A stretch of 64,000 nucleotides of DNA. Source: Conus ventricosus. Its lineage: Eukaryota > Mollusca > Gastropoda > Neogastropoda > Conidae. Location: assembly GCA_018398815.1 (NCBI GenBank), contig CM031611.1, forward strand, positions 48,484,963-48,548,962, written 5' to 3'. Below are positions 26,257 to 38,742 of this stretch, one piece after another (position 1 is the stretch's first letter; each line of letters begins with the position of its first letter). The notes beneath the pieces were generated by a model that searched no databases, had not been told where the DNA came from, and saw only the letters and a list, made by a program, of their open reading frames with translations. The position numbers and the translations under genes were made by a program.

Positions 26257-29145
26257 AAAGGGGCAAATGGAGCAACTTCCATCTGTTCATATACCCTTTC
26301 CATGGTTACAGTCAATTGGCCACAAACATTGTGTAAAACCACAAACAACTTCAAAATGAAAGTTGGCTTTGCTAAACAACAATGAAAATTTACATATCTG
26401 GCAGTTTCTTTAAACAAATCAATGCAATTAAAAGAGAAAGGGAGCAAAAAATGGGAAAACAGGAGGGACACGTGGGGTGAGAAGTGAAGACAGAGCATAA
26501 GAAACAGGTCAGGTGGAGGGACAGAACACAACACATGGTATGTAAATCTAGTCCTGATTACAACAGGGTCACAAAGGACAAAGACAAAAGACAAGAGACA
26601 TGAGACTGAAGAAACACAAACACCTGGACAAAGACACTGAAACAGACGGGGAAAAAGACAGTCTGAGAATGGGGAGGGAAGGAGATAAAAGAAAGGACAA
26701 ACTTTGAACACACAACGAGAACTGAACTTCAAAGAGGGAAAAAAACAAAAGCCTAAGTACAAGTCCTTTAACATGAACACTGAGAAAGAGACAGAATTCA
26801 AGGTGAAGGTACATACACACACGTCCACGGTGCATAAATAATCCGTTATTAAAAATGATCTAAATATTTTACACACATAAAATCAAGCAACAAGTACTTT
26901 CATATTCATATGCTTTCCAGCTTTCCAATATTCATGAATACTGGTAACAATGTTCACAACTGCATGCCAACTTCTGGAAAATGGGCGAGAGAGCAGTATA
27001 GGGACATACGAATCACCATATTTCTTTGCCAATTCTGCAAATATGCACTGTTCCACCCTGCTCCACCCCATCTGCCACACTCCACTTTAACCACATATCC
27101 ACCCTAATCGTCTCCATCAACTGACCCTACATTTCTATACGGGGTATTCTGGCAAGTTTTGACTGTCAACATGTGCCGTTTGAGCACAGCAGGTTTGCTG
27201 AAGTTGCCGCCATTGTGCTGCCATACTTCAATTCACCTCTGAAAGATTAAAACATGATGAGTAACATTGTTAGGTGAATGCCATTCATTCGAAACAAGTC
27301 TGTAAAATTCAGCAGCGCAAGTGTCGCAGGAAAAGATAACCCCAGCTCAGAAAGCTGTAGACATACAGGTGCATTTGCGCCACTTGCAGCCCCTTAAAAA
27401 TGCCAGTGCCAGTGTGTGTGTTACAAGGTCCAGTTGGATTCGTAATCATGGGTGGATTCTGTATTCATAGAGAAAAAATCAGTGACCACAACGGTCATTT
27501 ATATGCACAACGAACAAAAAACAGACATTCACAGCATATCAAATCCACTTCCCCATTTTTATTTTCATTTCGGTAGTTATTTTTTTCTGCTTAGTGATTT
27601 TTCACACATCTATTCATTTATCTTCAGGTCACAAGCTTCAAATTTCTGTCTGACCTTTTTCAAAATAAATGTTATTGTTGCACAAATTTAATGCATAAAT
27701 ACTTTGGTTGTTACATGGTTCACACGAAGCTTTTCAGCTGTTTTAACTACCTGTGCATCTGTTGGTTTGCCTGTCTGCCAGCTGAACAATGCAAAAACAA
27801 TGAAACCCATTAAATTTGACAAAGGATCCATGACGCAGAACTGGACTGCATGGTGGATCATGGATTGTTCTTTATCATACATTTTTTAACATGCTTCACA
27901 AAGACGTTAAAAAAAAATCTTTCGGCAAATACGTTATATCCAATGTCTGCAGGTAGGTCATAACCCATGATGTAATTTTTTTTTTAAAAGCATCAGATCT
28001 AAATTGGCCACAGAACTGAAGAGTCAGAGACCAAATACTTTTGGTGTCATCACACTAGAGTTTTGTTGGCATTATAGTCACAACATGATTAGTTACAGAG
28101 AAACCTTTGTTTACTTACTTAATATATTCACTGAGTGAAGAGATCTGTCTCAATAAGAGACTCTAACCAAGCTTTTTGGGTTTTTAGAGAATTCACTGCA
28201 CAGTTTCACACATCCATTTTCTTCTGGAAAATTCAGATCAAATGGATATTTTCTTCCAACCCTGTATAATGACAAAGCATGAGACATCTACAATGGATCT
28301 TGTCTTTAGTACCCCCACCAATATTTAAGTTTTCAACGCTATCTTCAGACTTGTCCGTCCGTTACCAAGATTACACAAAAAAACTGGAAAAGCCAATTTT
28401 TTTATCGAATTCTGAGAAAAGATGCAATATGGCCTATGAAAATGCTCATCAAATTTTGATGAGGATCTGTGGGACCAATCTGGACCAATGGGTGGGAACA
28501 GGATGTTTTCAGGAACACTAAAACTACTACACCAATTCTGATGGAACTTGGTGGAAATATGGAATGTGGCGCCAAAATCTAACTCTGATATGGAACTGTG
28601 AAGCCCATCTGTGTCAAAGAGCCATGTCCAGGATCCATTCAACCTAGTTGGAGGCCTTGTCTGAGTGATTTTCTTCTTTTTCCCCAATTCCGTTTCATTA
28701 AAACAAGATGCAAAAACAGTAGTAATGGTTTTCTCCAATGTAAAAAAAAACTATCATTAGAGGATATGCTACCCTTCCCTTTGGGGGGGGTACGTCGTAA
28801 GTTTTCGTTTTGTTTCTGTGTTTATCAGCCCCAAAAAAATATTTTGAGGGAAAAAAGTCCAATATTCACTTTTTCACATTTATAACTACCTCCATTGCAG
28901 ACCTCTTTTTTTTTAAAACTAAAAACACAATCTGTTTAAAAACTAATGACCCAAAAGAAAAAAATGAAGGAAAAAATTTACCATTTAGAAGTTGATACGA
29001 CTTTATATTTATGTGATCATATTTATAACATCATATTAAAAGTATATGGTCCATTTACTTTGACAAAGCTGCACACAAAAATAACCCAAAAAAAAAGCGA
29101 AGAAGGAGAGAGATAGTGAGAAAGAGGGGGGGAGGGGTTAGGTGG

Positions 29146-29151
<6 letters not shown>

Positions 29152-29184
<33 letters not shown>
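29152..29184. repeat. (GA)n microsatellite
   Basis: About 16 GA units. Confidence 0.95.
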
Positions 29185-29189
<5 letters not shown>

Positions 29190-29757
29190 AGGTAATAACA
29201 TACCTCTAGCAATTAAACTTCTAGCAATCACATAACTGCCTTTTGCTATCCTTCTATTCCTTACCAAGCTTAAAAATTGAAGCTTGTTTGGGGAGGGGAT
29301 AGAGATGGGAAAGGACATTGGGGAGAAGGGGGCGAGGGAAATAAATAAAATTCAGATCTTTGAAAGATTTGTATCGTTTTTTGTTTTGGTTTGTTTGTTT
29401 GTTTGTGAACCATATGGGTTTACCTCCCAATAAAGACCTATGAAACTACAGACCAAATTTTGAAGGATTTCTTGACATTAGTGCGGAGAGGTTCCTTTGC
29501 ATACTCTTGAATACAACATAGAAGCTATAAAAAAAAAAATTTTTTTAAATATATGCAGGACAACAGGTGCTCCTAAACATCAAATAAAAATCAAGGACTC
29601 CTGTCAACACTGGAAGCGCACTTGCGAAAGCACGGCCTCTCAGATCAATGGACCTTCCATCTGCCCTTTGCTTTGGATCTGTACCAATAATGTGGGGATG
29701 GGGTGGGGGGAGGGTAAGTTTCAGTATTGTGGAAGAAAGAATAAAGTTGGCACACTA

Positions 29758-29758
<1 letters not shown>

Positions 29759-29789
<31 letters not shown>

Positions 29790-29904
29790 ACCCCCCCCCC
29801 CCCCCCCCAATTCTTTGTTCTTGTTTGTTTTTTCTTTTTAACTTAAAACTTCTGTCAGATGGTCAGTTCATGAGTTTGGGGGGGGGGGGGGGGGGGGGGG
29901 GGGG
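29759..29904. repeat. Poly(C) and poly(G) tracts facing each other
   Basis: Fifty C (one A at 29790) at 29759-29808 are followed after 69 nt by 27 G at 29878-29904 on the same strand. The two runs are complementary and could pair as a hairpin in single-stranded DNA or RNA. Confidence 0.9.
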
Positions 29905-30841
29905 AACTTTCCCCTAGGGAAGTAATTGTAGATATAAATGACAGAGTTGCTTCCCATGTACTTCTGTTTAAATATAAGACATGGAAAATTATGAAATGGC
30001 TTCAAGTTTTCAATCACCAAACCTTTCACATTTCTTTAAAATTATTATTTCATTTCATAATTACCACCATCAAGGCAGCTATGTTTCATCTGCCCCCCTG
30101 GTTTCTTTATCTGTAAGTCATCTTGTACAAAACTACTCTAAAAAATTTCAATTTTTTCATTATGTGTTGTGCATAGGTGAAGTAAAAGCAAGATGCGATT
30201 AAACGAAGCCAGCTTTAAAACAATGTAACCATTTTTCTGTCTACCAAGTAACGTATGCAATCACCAATCACACTTATTTCCTGCACCAGGTAGTGGAAAG
30301 CGTTCTTTGTTTAATAACTGAAATAGTACTTTTGATGCTAACAGATCAGCCCACCAAATGGTGGACAATTTCATGTCATGTGGTTCAAATTTCCTACATC
30401 ACAGCATCTTTCAAGGCGAGAGCTAAAATCTATTTAAAAGCATACTGAGAGCGAAGTTCGTGTCACATCATTTTGGTTGATACCTGATGATAGGCTTTTT
30501 CTTTTTTCTTAATTAAAAGGTTGAAAAAGAAAAAGAAAATCCTCCATCTGCAAAGAAAAGAATGTGGCATCCATCGAGATAATATCAAGGAAACTTGATG
30601 CAAAGATGGAATGGGCCACAGGCACGAACCAATAAATCTGGGGGCAGATGCATCTCAGAAAGCGATTCCAAGGTCTGTTCAACAGGATAATTTTAACCTT
30701 TACCAGCCGAGTCATCCAGTAGTGGAGGATAGGATTTCTCTCCTTGAGCCGAGTCATCCAAGTCCGGATGACGGGACCGACAGCAGTACATTCTGCAGAT
30801 GACGGGAACATAAAAAATTCCTACACTTTCCATGAAATAAG

Positions 30842-31446
30842 ATAAGATAAGATAATGTTGCTTATAGCCCAGCCGACCGCCAAAGGGCCACATCAGGGCT
30901 GTCACCACGTTAAAATCAACTCACCAGTCATTTAAAAAAATAAAAAAAAAAAAAAGAAACTTTCACACATCTCGTTAAATGACATCGTCTACAAACGCAC
31001 CAGAAACTTTGTTAAAATCTTTCTGCCGTAAAAATCTTAATCAGATGAAAAATGTTAATCTCTCTCAAAAACTCAGGATCCCTGAACAGGATCTTCATGG
31101 ACTCCGCTGTAAAATGTTTGTGTCTCACATCGTGCAAGTCCCACACTCTAAAAGAACATGTCTCATTGTGAGTGGCGCATGACATGGGAATGCACCACGG
31201 AGCTTCTTCACTCTTTAAAGGTAAGAATGGGTTAAAATACGAATGGCGGTGTGCAGCGGCACAGAACCGTTTCTCTTTACGACCACCCGACGTAGATGGG
31301 AGGAAGTCCTTAAGGTTTGGACGGATCTGAAAGAGTTTGTTAGTCGTCTGTGTGTTCCAATCCTCCTGCCAGAGGTCTCTCACATATCGTTAATTTTGGG
31401 TTTCAATCTGAGCAGGGGATAGAAGTGTTGGACAGTTTCTCTCTTG
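30842..31446 (-). mobile_element. 3' end of an RNase H-bearing LINE (copy 1)
   Basis: The sequence matches 63242-63860 almost throughout. The minus-strand reading gives DLWQEDWNTQT, IRPNLKDFLPST and WDLHDVRHKHF. This is the C-terminal tail that follows RNase H in I/Jockey-group LINEs. The 3' end is a run of TTATC repeats (GATAA on the plus strand), a typical LINE 3' microsatellite tail. Homology to the other copy stops sharply at 31446, as expected of a 5' truncation. GAAATAAG flanks the insertion at 30834-30841 and 31455-31462 and is a candidate 8-bp target duplication. Several indels break the frame, so it is inert. Confidence 0.8.
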
Positions 31447-31462
31447 ATCCAAGGGAAATAAG

Positions 31463-32436
31463 CTCTGTAACTAGTCTTGGGGATGTTGGAGCTAGTTGTA
31501 GACCATACTTTCAGTGCCCTATTGTGAACTTGGCTGACCCCAGGAGCTTTGAAACAAAGAAACTGGCGGCACTGGCGTGTGGCACATATTTCCTGTGCCA
31601 GAAAAAATGTCGGTCAGGCGAAGGGGGTGGTAACGATTCTTGCTCAATGAAGAGCTTGAAATCATATTACAAAGTGGATCTGGTGATGAGGGGAGTGATA
31701 GAGAGATAGAAAACTTTGAAAGAGAAATAGGAAAGTGAACTGTTTGAAGATGCAGCCATCCCTCCATCTTCCGATTTGGTGTTGTAAAAGAACGGTATAG
31801 AATGCAAACAAAGCATTTTTTCTACTTGTCAGACATGTTTTTCAACGCACAGTTGTGCGTACACACTGAAAGTAAATGATTTGAAATTACTATGTTCGAT
31901 TAGTTGAGTATTTGTTCTTTCCTGTGACACCTAACAAAGACTGTCAGTTGTTGTCTAGCTACCGTAAAAATAAATTAAAAAGTGGCCAAATATGTGCGTC
32001 GGCAGGGAATGAGCGCTGTGCGCGAGCCTGCGGAAGCAGGGAATTGTGCCGTCGTGCAGCTCTCGGCTGGATAGTATTATGGGTTTTTTTCCCATTGAAT
32101 AAATAAATGCATGGTGAAAATGATGGTTATGAACCAATAACTATCTATGTTGTAAAACATTTCAATAATAAGTAATAACTGGCAACTATGTATGTTAAAA
32201 TACATTTAAATGGAATCTTAAAACTTCCTTATGATATAGATGTGGGGAAAAAAAAGAAAATGTCAACATTTTTAACACAAAAACCAACAAGAACTACCTA
32301 CTTACTTAAGAAGTAACTCTTTCAGTCCGTACCTACTAATATTAGTATTGCGAATAATTTAACTGACTTGTACACAGAGGTTTAAGATGGGAAAAAATCT
32401 ACAAAATTAAAGCCTACGTGATATCTGTTTCACCTA
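31463..32436. other. Intronic stretch with nothing recognised
   Basis: Unique, mostly AT-rich sequence. I see no exon, repeat or RNA gene. Confidence 0.5.
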
Positions 32437-32858
32437 CATTACATTGAACTTTGCCAAGTCATTACTATAACGACTGAAGAGTTGTTAACCTGCACTTGTT
32501 TTCCCCACTACTTAATTGTTCAGCATTCTATTGTTTGGTCAATCAGTGGGAGATTGCATCTCTTAAGAGATCCAAGTAAAGGTTGTTCTGTACAATTCTT
32601 AGCCACTCACAATGCTTGGGTTATTGAACAGCAGAGCTGACCACTCAGACTGTTCCATATCTTTTGACCTCCCTTGCATCCTGATTGGATCCTCAAGCAT
32701 AGGCTCAAAGATTGTCCCTACATTTTATACTGTTTGAATAATGCTTTTAGTTTTTCAGCAACTTTTTTCCTCTCCACACCTTTGTTTTGTTCCATTTACT
32801 ACCCTTTGCTGGCTGCTTTGGGGGTGCTGTTGGATTCTTTTTTTGAACCCTTGGCGGT

Positions 32859-32894
32859 GAGAACACCACAGAATTATGGACTGTGGTGTGTCTC
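32859..32894 (+). other. Stable hairpin upstream of the ribozyme
   Basis: ACACCACAG (32863-32871) pairs perfectly with CTGTGGTGT (32881-32889) across a 9-nt loop. The stem extends by GAGA/TCTC (32859-32862 with 32891-32894) past one bulged G. It ends 29 nt before the first ribozyme stem and is probably part of the element's folded RNA. Confidence 0.75.
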
Positions 32895-32923
32895 TATTTG
32901 ACACCAAGAGCACAGACACAATC

Positions 32924-32978
32924 AGCCGTGTCTCCCTGATGAGTCCGATCCAGCGGACGAAAGGCCTAGGAGCAGGCT
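32924..32978 (+). ncRNA. Type I hammerhead self-cleaving ribozyme
   Basis: All conserved elements are in place. The core is CUGAUGA at 32936-32942 and GAAA at 32959-32962. Stem II is five Watson-Crick pairs, GUCCG (32943-32947) with CGGAC (32954-32958), opening with the expected G-C pair and closed by a 6-nt loop. Stem I is CUCC (32932-32935) with GGAG (32969-32972), an internal loop GUGU/CA, and an outer AGCC (32924-32927) with GGCU (32975-32978). Stem III is only A-G/C-U within the palindrome AGGCCU (32962-32967), too short to close alone but able to pair between two molecules. The cleavage triplet is CUA, with the cut predicted between 32968 and 32969. Short palindromic stem III is known from metazoan Penelope and retrozyme hammerheads, which work best as dimers. 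Activity is untested. Confidence 0.88.
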
Positions 32979-33206
32979 ATACAAATAAATGTGCCTTCAA
33001 GAGAGATTATGATGGTTCCCTCAGGCAGCTAGTGAAGGGCTTCTCATAGTTATAATATATTCCCCCATTTTCTTCATCTTCAAATTTTTTTTTTTTTTTT
33101 TTTTAAAATTCAAATCTTTGCCAAGTCATTACTATAACGACTGAAGAGTTGTTAACCTGCACTTGTTTTCCCCCACTACTCAATTGTTCAGCATTACATT
33201 GAACTT

Positions 33207-36200
33207 ATGTTGTTTTTTTCTTTCTTTAGTTTGCCTTGCATTTTAGAGCAGATCTGCATTGCTCAGGATTATTACAGATTTCAATTGATCATTAACTCTG
33301 AGAAAACACTGTTTAAAAAGGCAAATTCAGGATTTGTTAAGATTTATTACATTTCAAACGAATATGAAACTGCAAGTTTTTCTGGATCCATGCCAAGGAA
33401 TCTTAATGGACTCTTCATGGGTCACATTCCACCTTTCCACCATGTTTCATTAAAATTTGGTTTAGTATTTCTGGTGTAATCTCATTGACAGACAAACCAA
33501 CCAACCAATCCATGGCCACTCGTAGAAGAAACACCCCCTCAGCACAGTTAATAAAACACATAATTCTGAAGTACAGCTTTAAAGAGAACATGGAAGACAA
33601 GACCAAAACAACCTGCTGGTTACACCGCGAAGCAGGAATGGCATGACGCAGACACAAAGGATGTACTTTTAAAAAAGCAAAGGAAGGCACATGGAAGCAC
33701 CCACAGAGTGGCAAAAGGCGGAACAGCAGGGGAGGAGAGGGGCAGACAGGTGGACAACATAAAGTAGGGAATATGGAAACCAAAAGCAGTACAACAGCAG
33801 CAGCGGTGACGCATCACTTGCCCCCAGACGAAACATGGGTCGCATATGCCTGACTGACCTGCAGCATATACATTAGAAGCCAAGGTAACCGTGGCTGTTT
33901 TAGAGCTAAGTGGAGCTGTGCCCTTTTTGTGGGTTGTTGTTCGGTTCCCAGTCTTCGTAGCAAAAGTTTTTGACAGCAGTCGCTCGGCCGACATGCGACC
34001 AGGCCATCTGAGCGGTCGAGGCAAAGCATGAGCAGGTATTGTGTACTGCTGAGGTAAAAACATTTCTATTATAGTTCACCACAGGACATTCACCGATGGA
34101 AGATAGCACGAGTGGCTGATGTACAGACTTGAAGTGAAAGCAGCCTTCAAAGTGCACATGAAATGATGAAGGGCATTTGAAAACAAGTAATGTGTACAGA
34201 TGGAGTGGAATATCTCCATGGTTAAACAGCAATGACACTGAATACAGTCTTCAAAAGAAAATGCCCCGTTGGAAACTGATCAGTCTGATGGACTGGTATG
34301 AGCTGTACAGTGCACTGATTACAGATGAGGATGGCAATTTGTGCACAGAACAGATCCTGGCATTTCACAAAAAATGACACCCAGAGCCAAATTCTGGTCG
34401 GATTTCGAACTTTAGTCGCAAAATTCTCATATCTGATCGATGACATATAAACTCATTCGAGTCCAATCTACCAACAGAGGAGACAGAAGGAGCAAGACAT
34501 TCCTGCTGAAATGACAAAGGTAAAAGATGAGGAACACTGAAGTTATACAATGCCACAGAAAAAACGCACACGCCCAACTACAACAATACTTGCTCAACTA
34601 AAAACAAACACAAAGTAACTGAGATTTAATAATCCCATGGATCAGCCATGTAAGATCAGAATGGCCCAAACATCATGCAAGCTGTAGCAAAAAAAAATCA
34701 ATTTTAAGGCCACAACAAACTTGTTTTCCAGCAAAAGACACATGATAAGCTGACACAGAGCTGGCTGATGAAATAATCGTAATGGCAGCTACGACCATTC
34801 TATCAGCTACTGAACAATGACTGATGTGGACAACTGATGAATAATGAAGTAACAGCTGTGAACATTTAATCAGCTCAAGACCTAATGCAGCAGATGATTG
34901 ATGGATAATGAAAATATTTGATTGTGGACCATTATCAGCACAAGAAAGACAAATGCAGGGATGAATGATAAATAACGGAAAATAAAGCCTGTGACCTTTT
35001 CGTCAGTTCAGGAATAACTGACTGCAGTAGATAAACCTCCACAGATAATAACCCCCCCCATAACAGGATAAGACCATTCTATCAAACCAGTACAAATGGA
35101 CCCTTGTGGATGACAACAGGAAATGAATGAAAGCTATCGTCATTCTCACCAGCTTCAGAACAATAACTACAGTGGATAAATGATGGATTGATGATATATG
35201 CATTTCCGTTTACATGAAGAGTTGCATAAATAATCTCAAAGCTGTTGGAGTCTTCAATACACAAAAATTCCACACATGATTGCCAAAACATTTGACCCAA
35301 CACAGACTCAATTGGAATCACTGTCTTCTCAGTGCCTCTGGGTAACAGGGTGCTCTCTTACATTCATTGCAGCAGAAGACTTGAGGAAACAAAAATAGTA
35401 ATCCAGTGGGTAGAGGATTTGTAGGGGATTAGGGTACTTCCTTCCCAGAACACATTTGAAAATTAATACAGCAACAAAATCAATTACATTTGTCACAATT
35501 TTACTTCTTTTTCCTAAATTATTGCCAGGAATTAATTCCATTTCTGAGGTTGATATGGACAGGGGGGGGGGGGGGGGGGGGAGAGGAGGAGACACTTTAC
35601 ACAAAAAAATGCAAATGACGTGCAGATATGGAACGGCATAGTATTGTCACATCCCTTTAGTCATTACCAAAATAAAACTATGATGCTTGCATAATGCTTA
35701 GACTTTTAATAAGAAAAACTGCTCGGTTTTTTTTGCCTCAGAATTTATCCTGAAGGGACAGATGTATCCTGATGTGAACTCACATAGTCGCTTTATACGA
35801 TTTTTTCTCATACATATATTTTTTTATTGCTGGAAATAAACACAGCAACATGACGATGAGAGAATTGTTGAGGTCTTGGGAAACACAGCCAAGCTTCTTC
35901 TTTCCTTTTTTTCCTTTTTTTAATTATAAGAAATTCCTTGTTGAATTTATTTATGACAGAGGGAAAACTGTCTCTGGCTGGGAAAATAAATAGTTGGAGA
36001 ACACTTTCCCTAATCCAAGATTGTATGTTCAGCTGGGGAAAAAAAATACCAGTAATACTTCCAAGATGTACTGTGCAAACTTCAGTCTTAAGTGGAAAAC
36101 AATCATACAGTAGGACATTACATTTGTGGCAAAACCATTTGGTTTATCCATATTGACCCATTTATTTATGTTACTGGAGATAAAGTAGGACACTGCTAGG

Positions 36201-38677
36201 GATATAGAAAAGTAACTTCTGTAAGCAGAAACTTACTATATACTGACAGGTCAGTGGACAAACATAATGTGTACAACATGACGAAAGCTTTTAATACGCA
36301 GGAAATAGGTTGTTACAAGCTAATCTGCAGCTTGGCCCCAGGTGTAAAATGGTAAATAAATGGAATAAACTTAAGGCGGGAACAAAGTTCATGCAACTTG
36401 CTTTCGTTGATCGATCAGCAACACTGTGACTGCAGATGGAGAATATGTGTATGGCTGTGAAAGCAACAAAACAAATGTAAGTATCTTTAGGTTCACATGT
36501 TTGTTTTCCCTTGAGCAGCCAATGTCAATTCAGTTTGTTCCCCTATCCAAGCTTTTCCGATCATGGTTTAGTCAACCATGTGATGTAAATATGAGCCAAT
36601 TACACAAAAAAACAACTTTCAGACGGGATATTTCAGGGGTGTGCGGACGAAGGGGGGAAACAAATCGAATGCATTTTATACGCATATCCCCACGCCCAAC
36701 CCCATGGCTCACTGTTTGTGGCATTAATCGTACATTCCAACTGTATATCCTTGTTTTCAATGTTTGTGGGGTTTTGTTTTTCAGATCCTAACACTTCTGC
36801 AAATGCGGTCCTAGGGATGGTCAATTGTCAGACTATGAGAAGTGTGGTCAGTTATCATGACCATTCACCACCACACTGGATGCCTGGAAAAAGAAAAGGG
36901 GCGCACACCACCACAATGTCATTTCACAGCCTCATCGCTATCTGAACAGTATTCTTACATATCAAATTCATCAGAAATACCTTACTATCTCCCCAAAATG
37001 TGTCCAGATAACAGAATACTGTTATATGTTAGCATGAAAATGTGCACCAACAGTGACCCTGAGTCCCACCTTAAACCTAACGGACGTAATGCAGTCCACA
37101 TAACCACACAATCCGCTGCTGTGCTTGTACACTTTACTCAACATCAAAGTCCAAATATGATAGTAGTTATCAATCAGGAAGAAAACATATGCACTGTATA
37201 CTAGCAGAAGGGACACAGGTCCAAGAGTTACAAAAAAAGGCAGGTCACAACAAGTGTGGTGATGCATACACTTTTTTTCAATATGATTCTTTTGATACAC
37301 GCAGTTGTGCAAAGCAACATCTGCTCTCAGACTAGGATTATCATGAAGCAATCATCACTGTTCATATTAGTGGATGAGAAGAGACAGGAAGACGTAGGTC
37401 AGTGGAGAGTATATTCGAGCTCTTTTCTCTTTAAAATGAAGTCAAACTAATCCGGGGTTTGTTTGCTTTTTTACGACAAAAACTAAGACTAAAGTGCTAC
37501 ACAAAAGCGATGTGCTACTCTTTATCGCAAAAATAAGGCATAGCCACCCTGTTTTTCAATAACCGACAAATCTAAAATAAGTTCACAATTGGTATCACAT
37601 GAAATCTCGTGAAAACTATTGGCGAGAACTGCATTCAGTGCGTGTCATCCTTATTCAGGAAGCAGCACAGCACACATGCAATGTCAATATATCTTCTAGC
37701 TGCCAGTCTGTCATTAATGCAGAGGGAAGAAACGCAATGTAAGAGAAGCGGTAACACAAGCTTCCTCTGATTTTATGTCTTATAAAGTTACATAGAAAAG
37801 AAAAATTACAATTGACTACAAACACTCCTTTTCGGACTAAAAAATTTGTTTTATAACCAAATTCAGTTAAAAACATCATGCAAACAAGTAACCGTAAAAA
37901 TGTTCACAAAGGCTTCCCACCCCACCCGCCACATCCACACTTCACACATGTAAGGATATTACCCTGTAAAAGGGCATATCTACACAAGGGTCTTCCTGCA
38001 TGCAGCTTCCACAGATCAATCAAGTTCAAAATGAAACCAGCAGGCCGAGGAGAGTTCAACCAACTTAACTTACAATACTGGGTATAGCATGGCACAGATG
38101 GTTCACTACTGCGGTATGCTATTGCACATTCAAGGTTAAAGAATTGTACACAGATTTAAAGATCCTATACAAATGTAAGCCATCTTGTGTTTGAGTTACT
38201 GTCTGAGTGCCTAAAGCAGAGTCACCAACCTCTGTCTTCTTCTCACCAACAAAGTAGCATCTCCTCAACTTATGCAAGTGGCAGCGATCAACAAATTGAA
38301 ATATTTGCGTGGTTATTCAATTATATGCAAACTCATTTGATCATTCATTTCTTAAATTTGGAAGCGTTCCTACTGTTTAACCAAATGACAATGCTTTTGA
38401 AATTTTAAAAAACAACTACACGAGATCAAAAAGCAAGCAAACAAACATAATGACCTATTTTACCGACAGCTTTAAATTACAACAGGGGAGCCATTCTATA
38501 AAAATTTGTACAGTTCTTTGCTGGTGCTAACCCCCCTCTTCTACACCCTAATCATATTGTCTTTTAATTAAGCTCTCTCTAATGTCACTTGTATTAAAAA
38601 GGAGTTTTATACTAAAAGCAGTTTTAGGTTACATTAATGCTTATTCTATTGCTTGGGAACATCGCAATATTACCAAG

Positions 38678-38742
<65 letters not shown>

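Larger units (their letters stand above)
32437..33206 (+). mobile_element. Hammerhead-bearing non-coding element with terminal direct repeats
   Basis: Two nearly identical direct repeats, 32449-32527 (79 bp) and 33116-33195 (80 bp), differ by one extra C and one T/C change and start 667 bp apart. The same 14-mer, ATTACATTGAACTT, flanks the whole block at 32438-32451 and 33193-33206, as a target-site duplication would. The interior has no usable ORF. In order it contains the 14-bp palindrome ATCTCTTAAGAGAT (32558-32571), T-rich sequence, a long hairpin (32859-32894), a hammerhead ribozyme (32924-32978) and a T20 run (about 33087-33104). The layout can be read as a head-to-tail pair of a roughly 667-bp monomer with the upstream copy cut to its last 79 bp. 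That resembles the pseudo-LTR layout of Penelope-like elements and the repeat-bounded layout of retrozymes. Family assignment is inference. Confidence 0.7.

Noticed and set aside
26202..26876. Minus-strand 224-codon open frame
   Set aside because: It is Phe/Ser/Leu-rich with a poly-Pro tail that is the translated poly(G) tract. No domain or splice context, and it lies within the dvl intron.
31350..31709. Plus-strand 119-codon open frame
   Set aside because: Its first part is antisense to the LINE copy and the rest has no recognisable motif.
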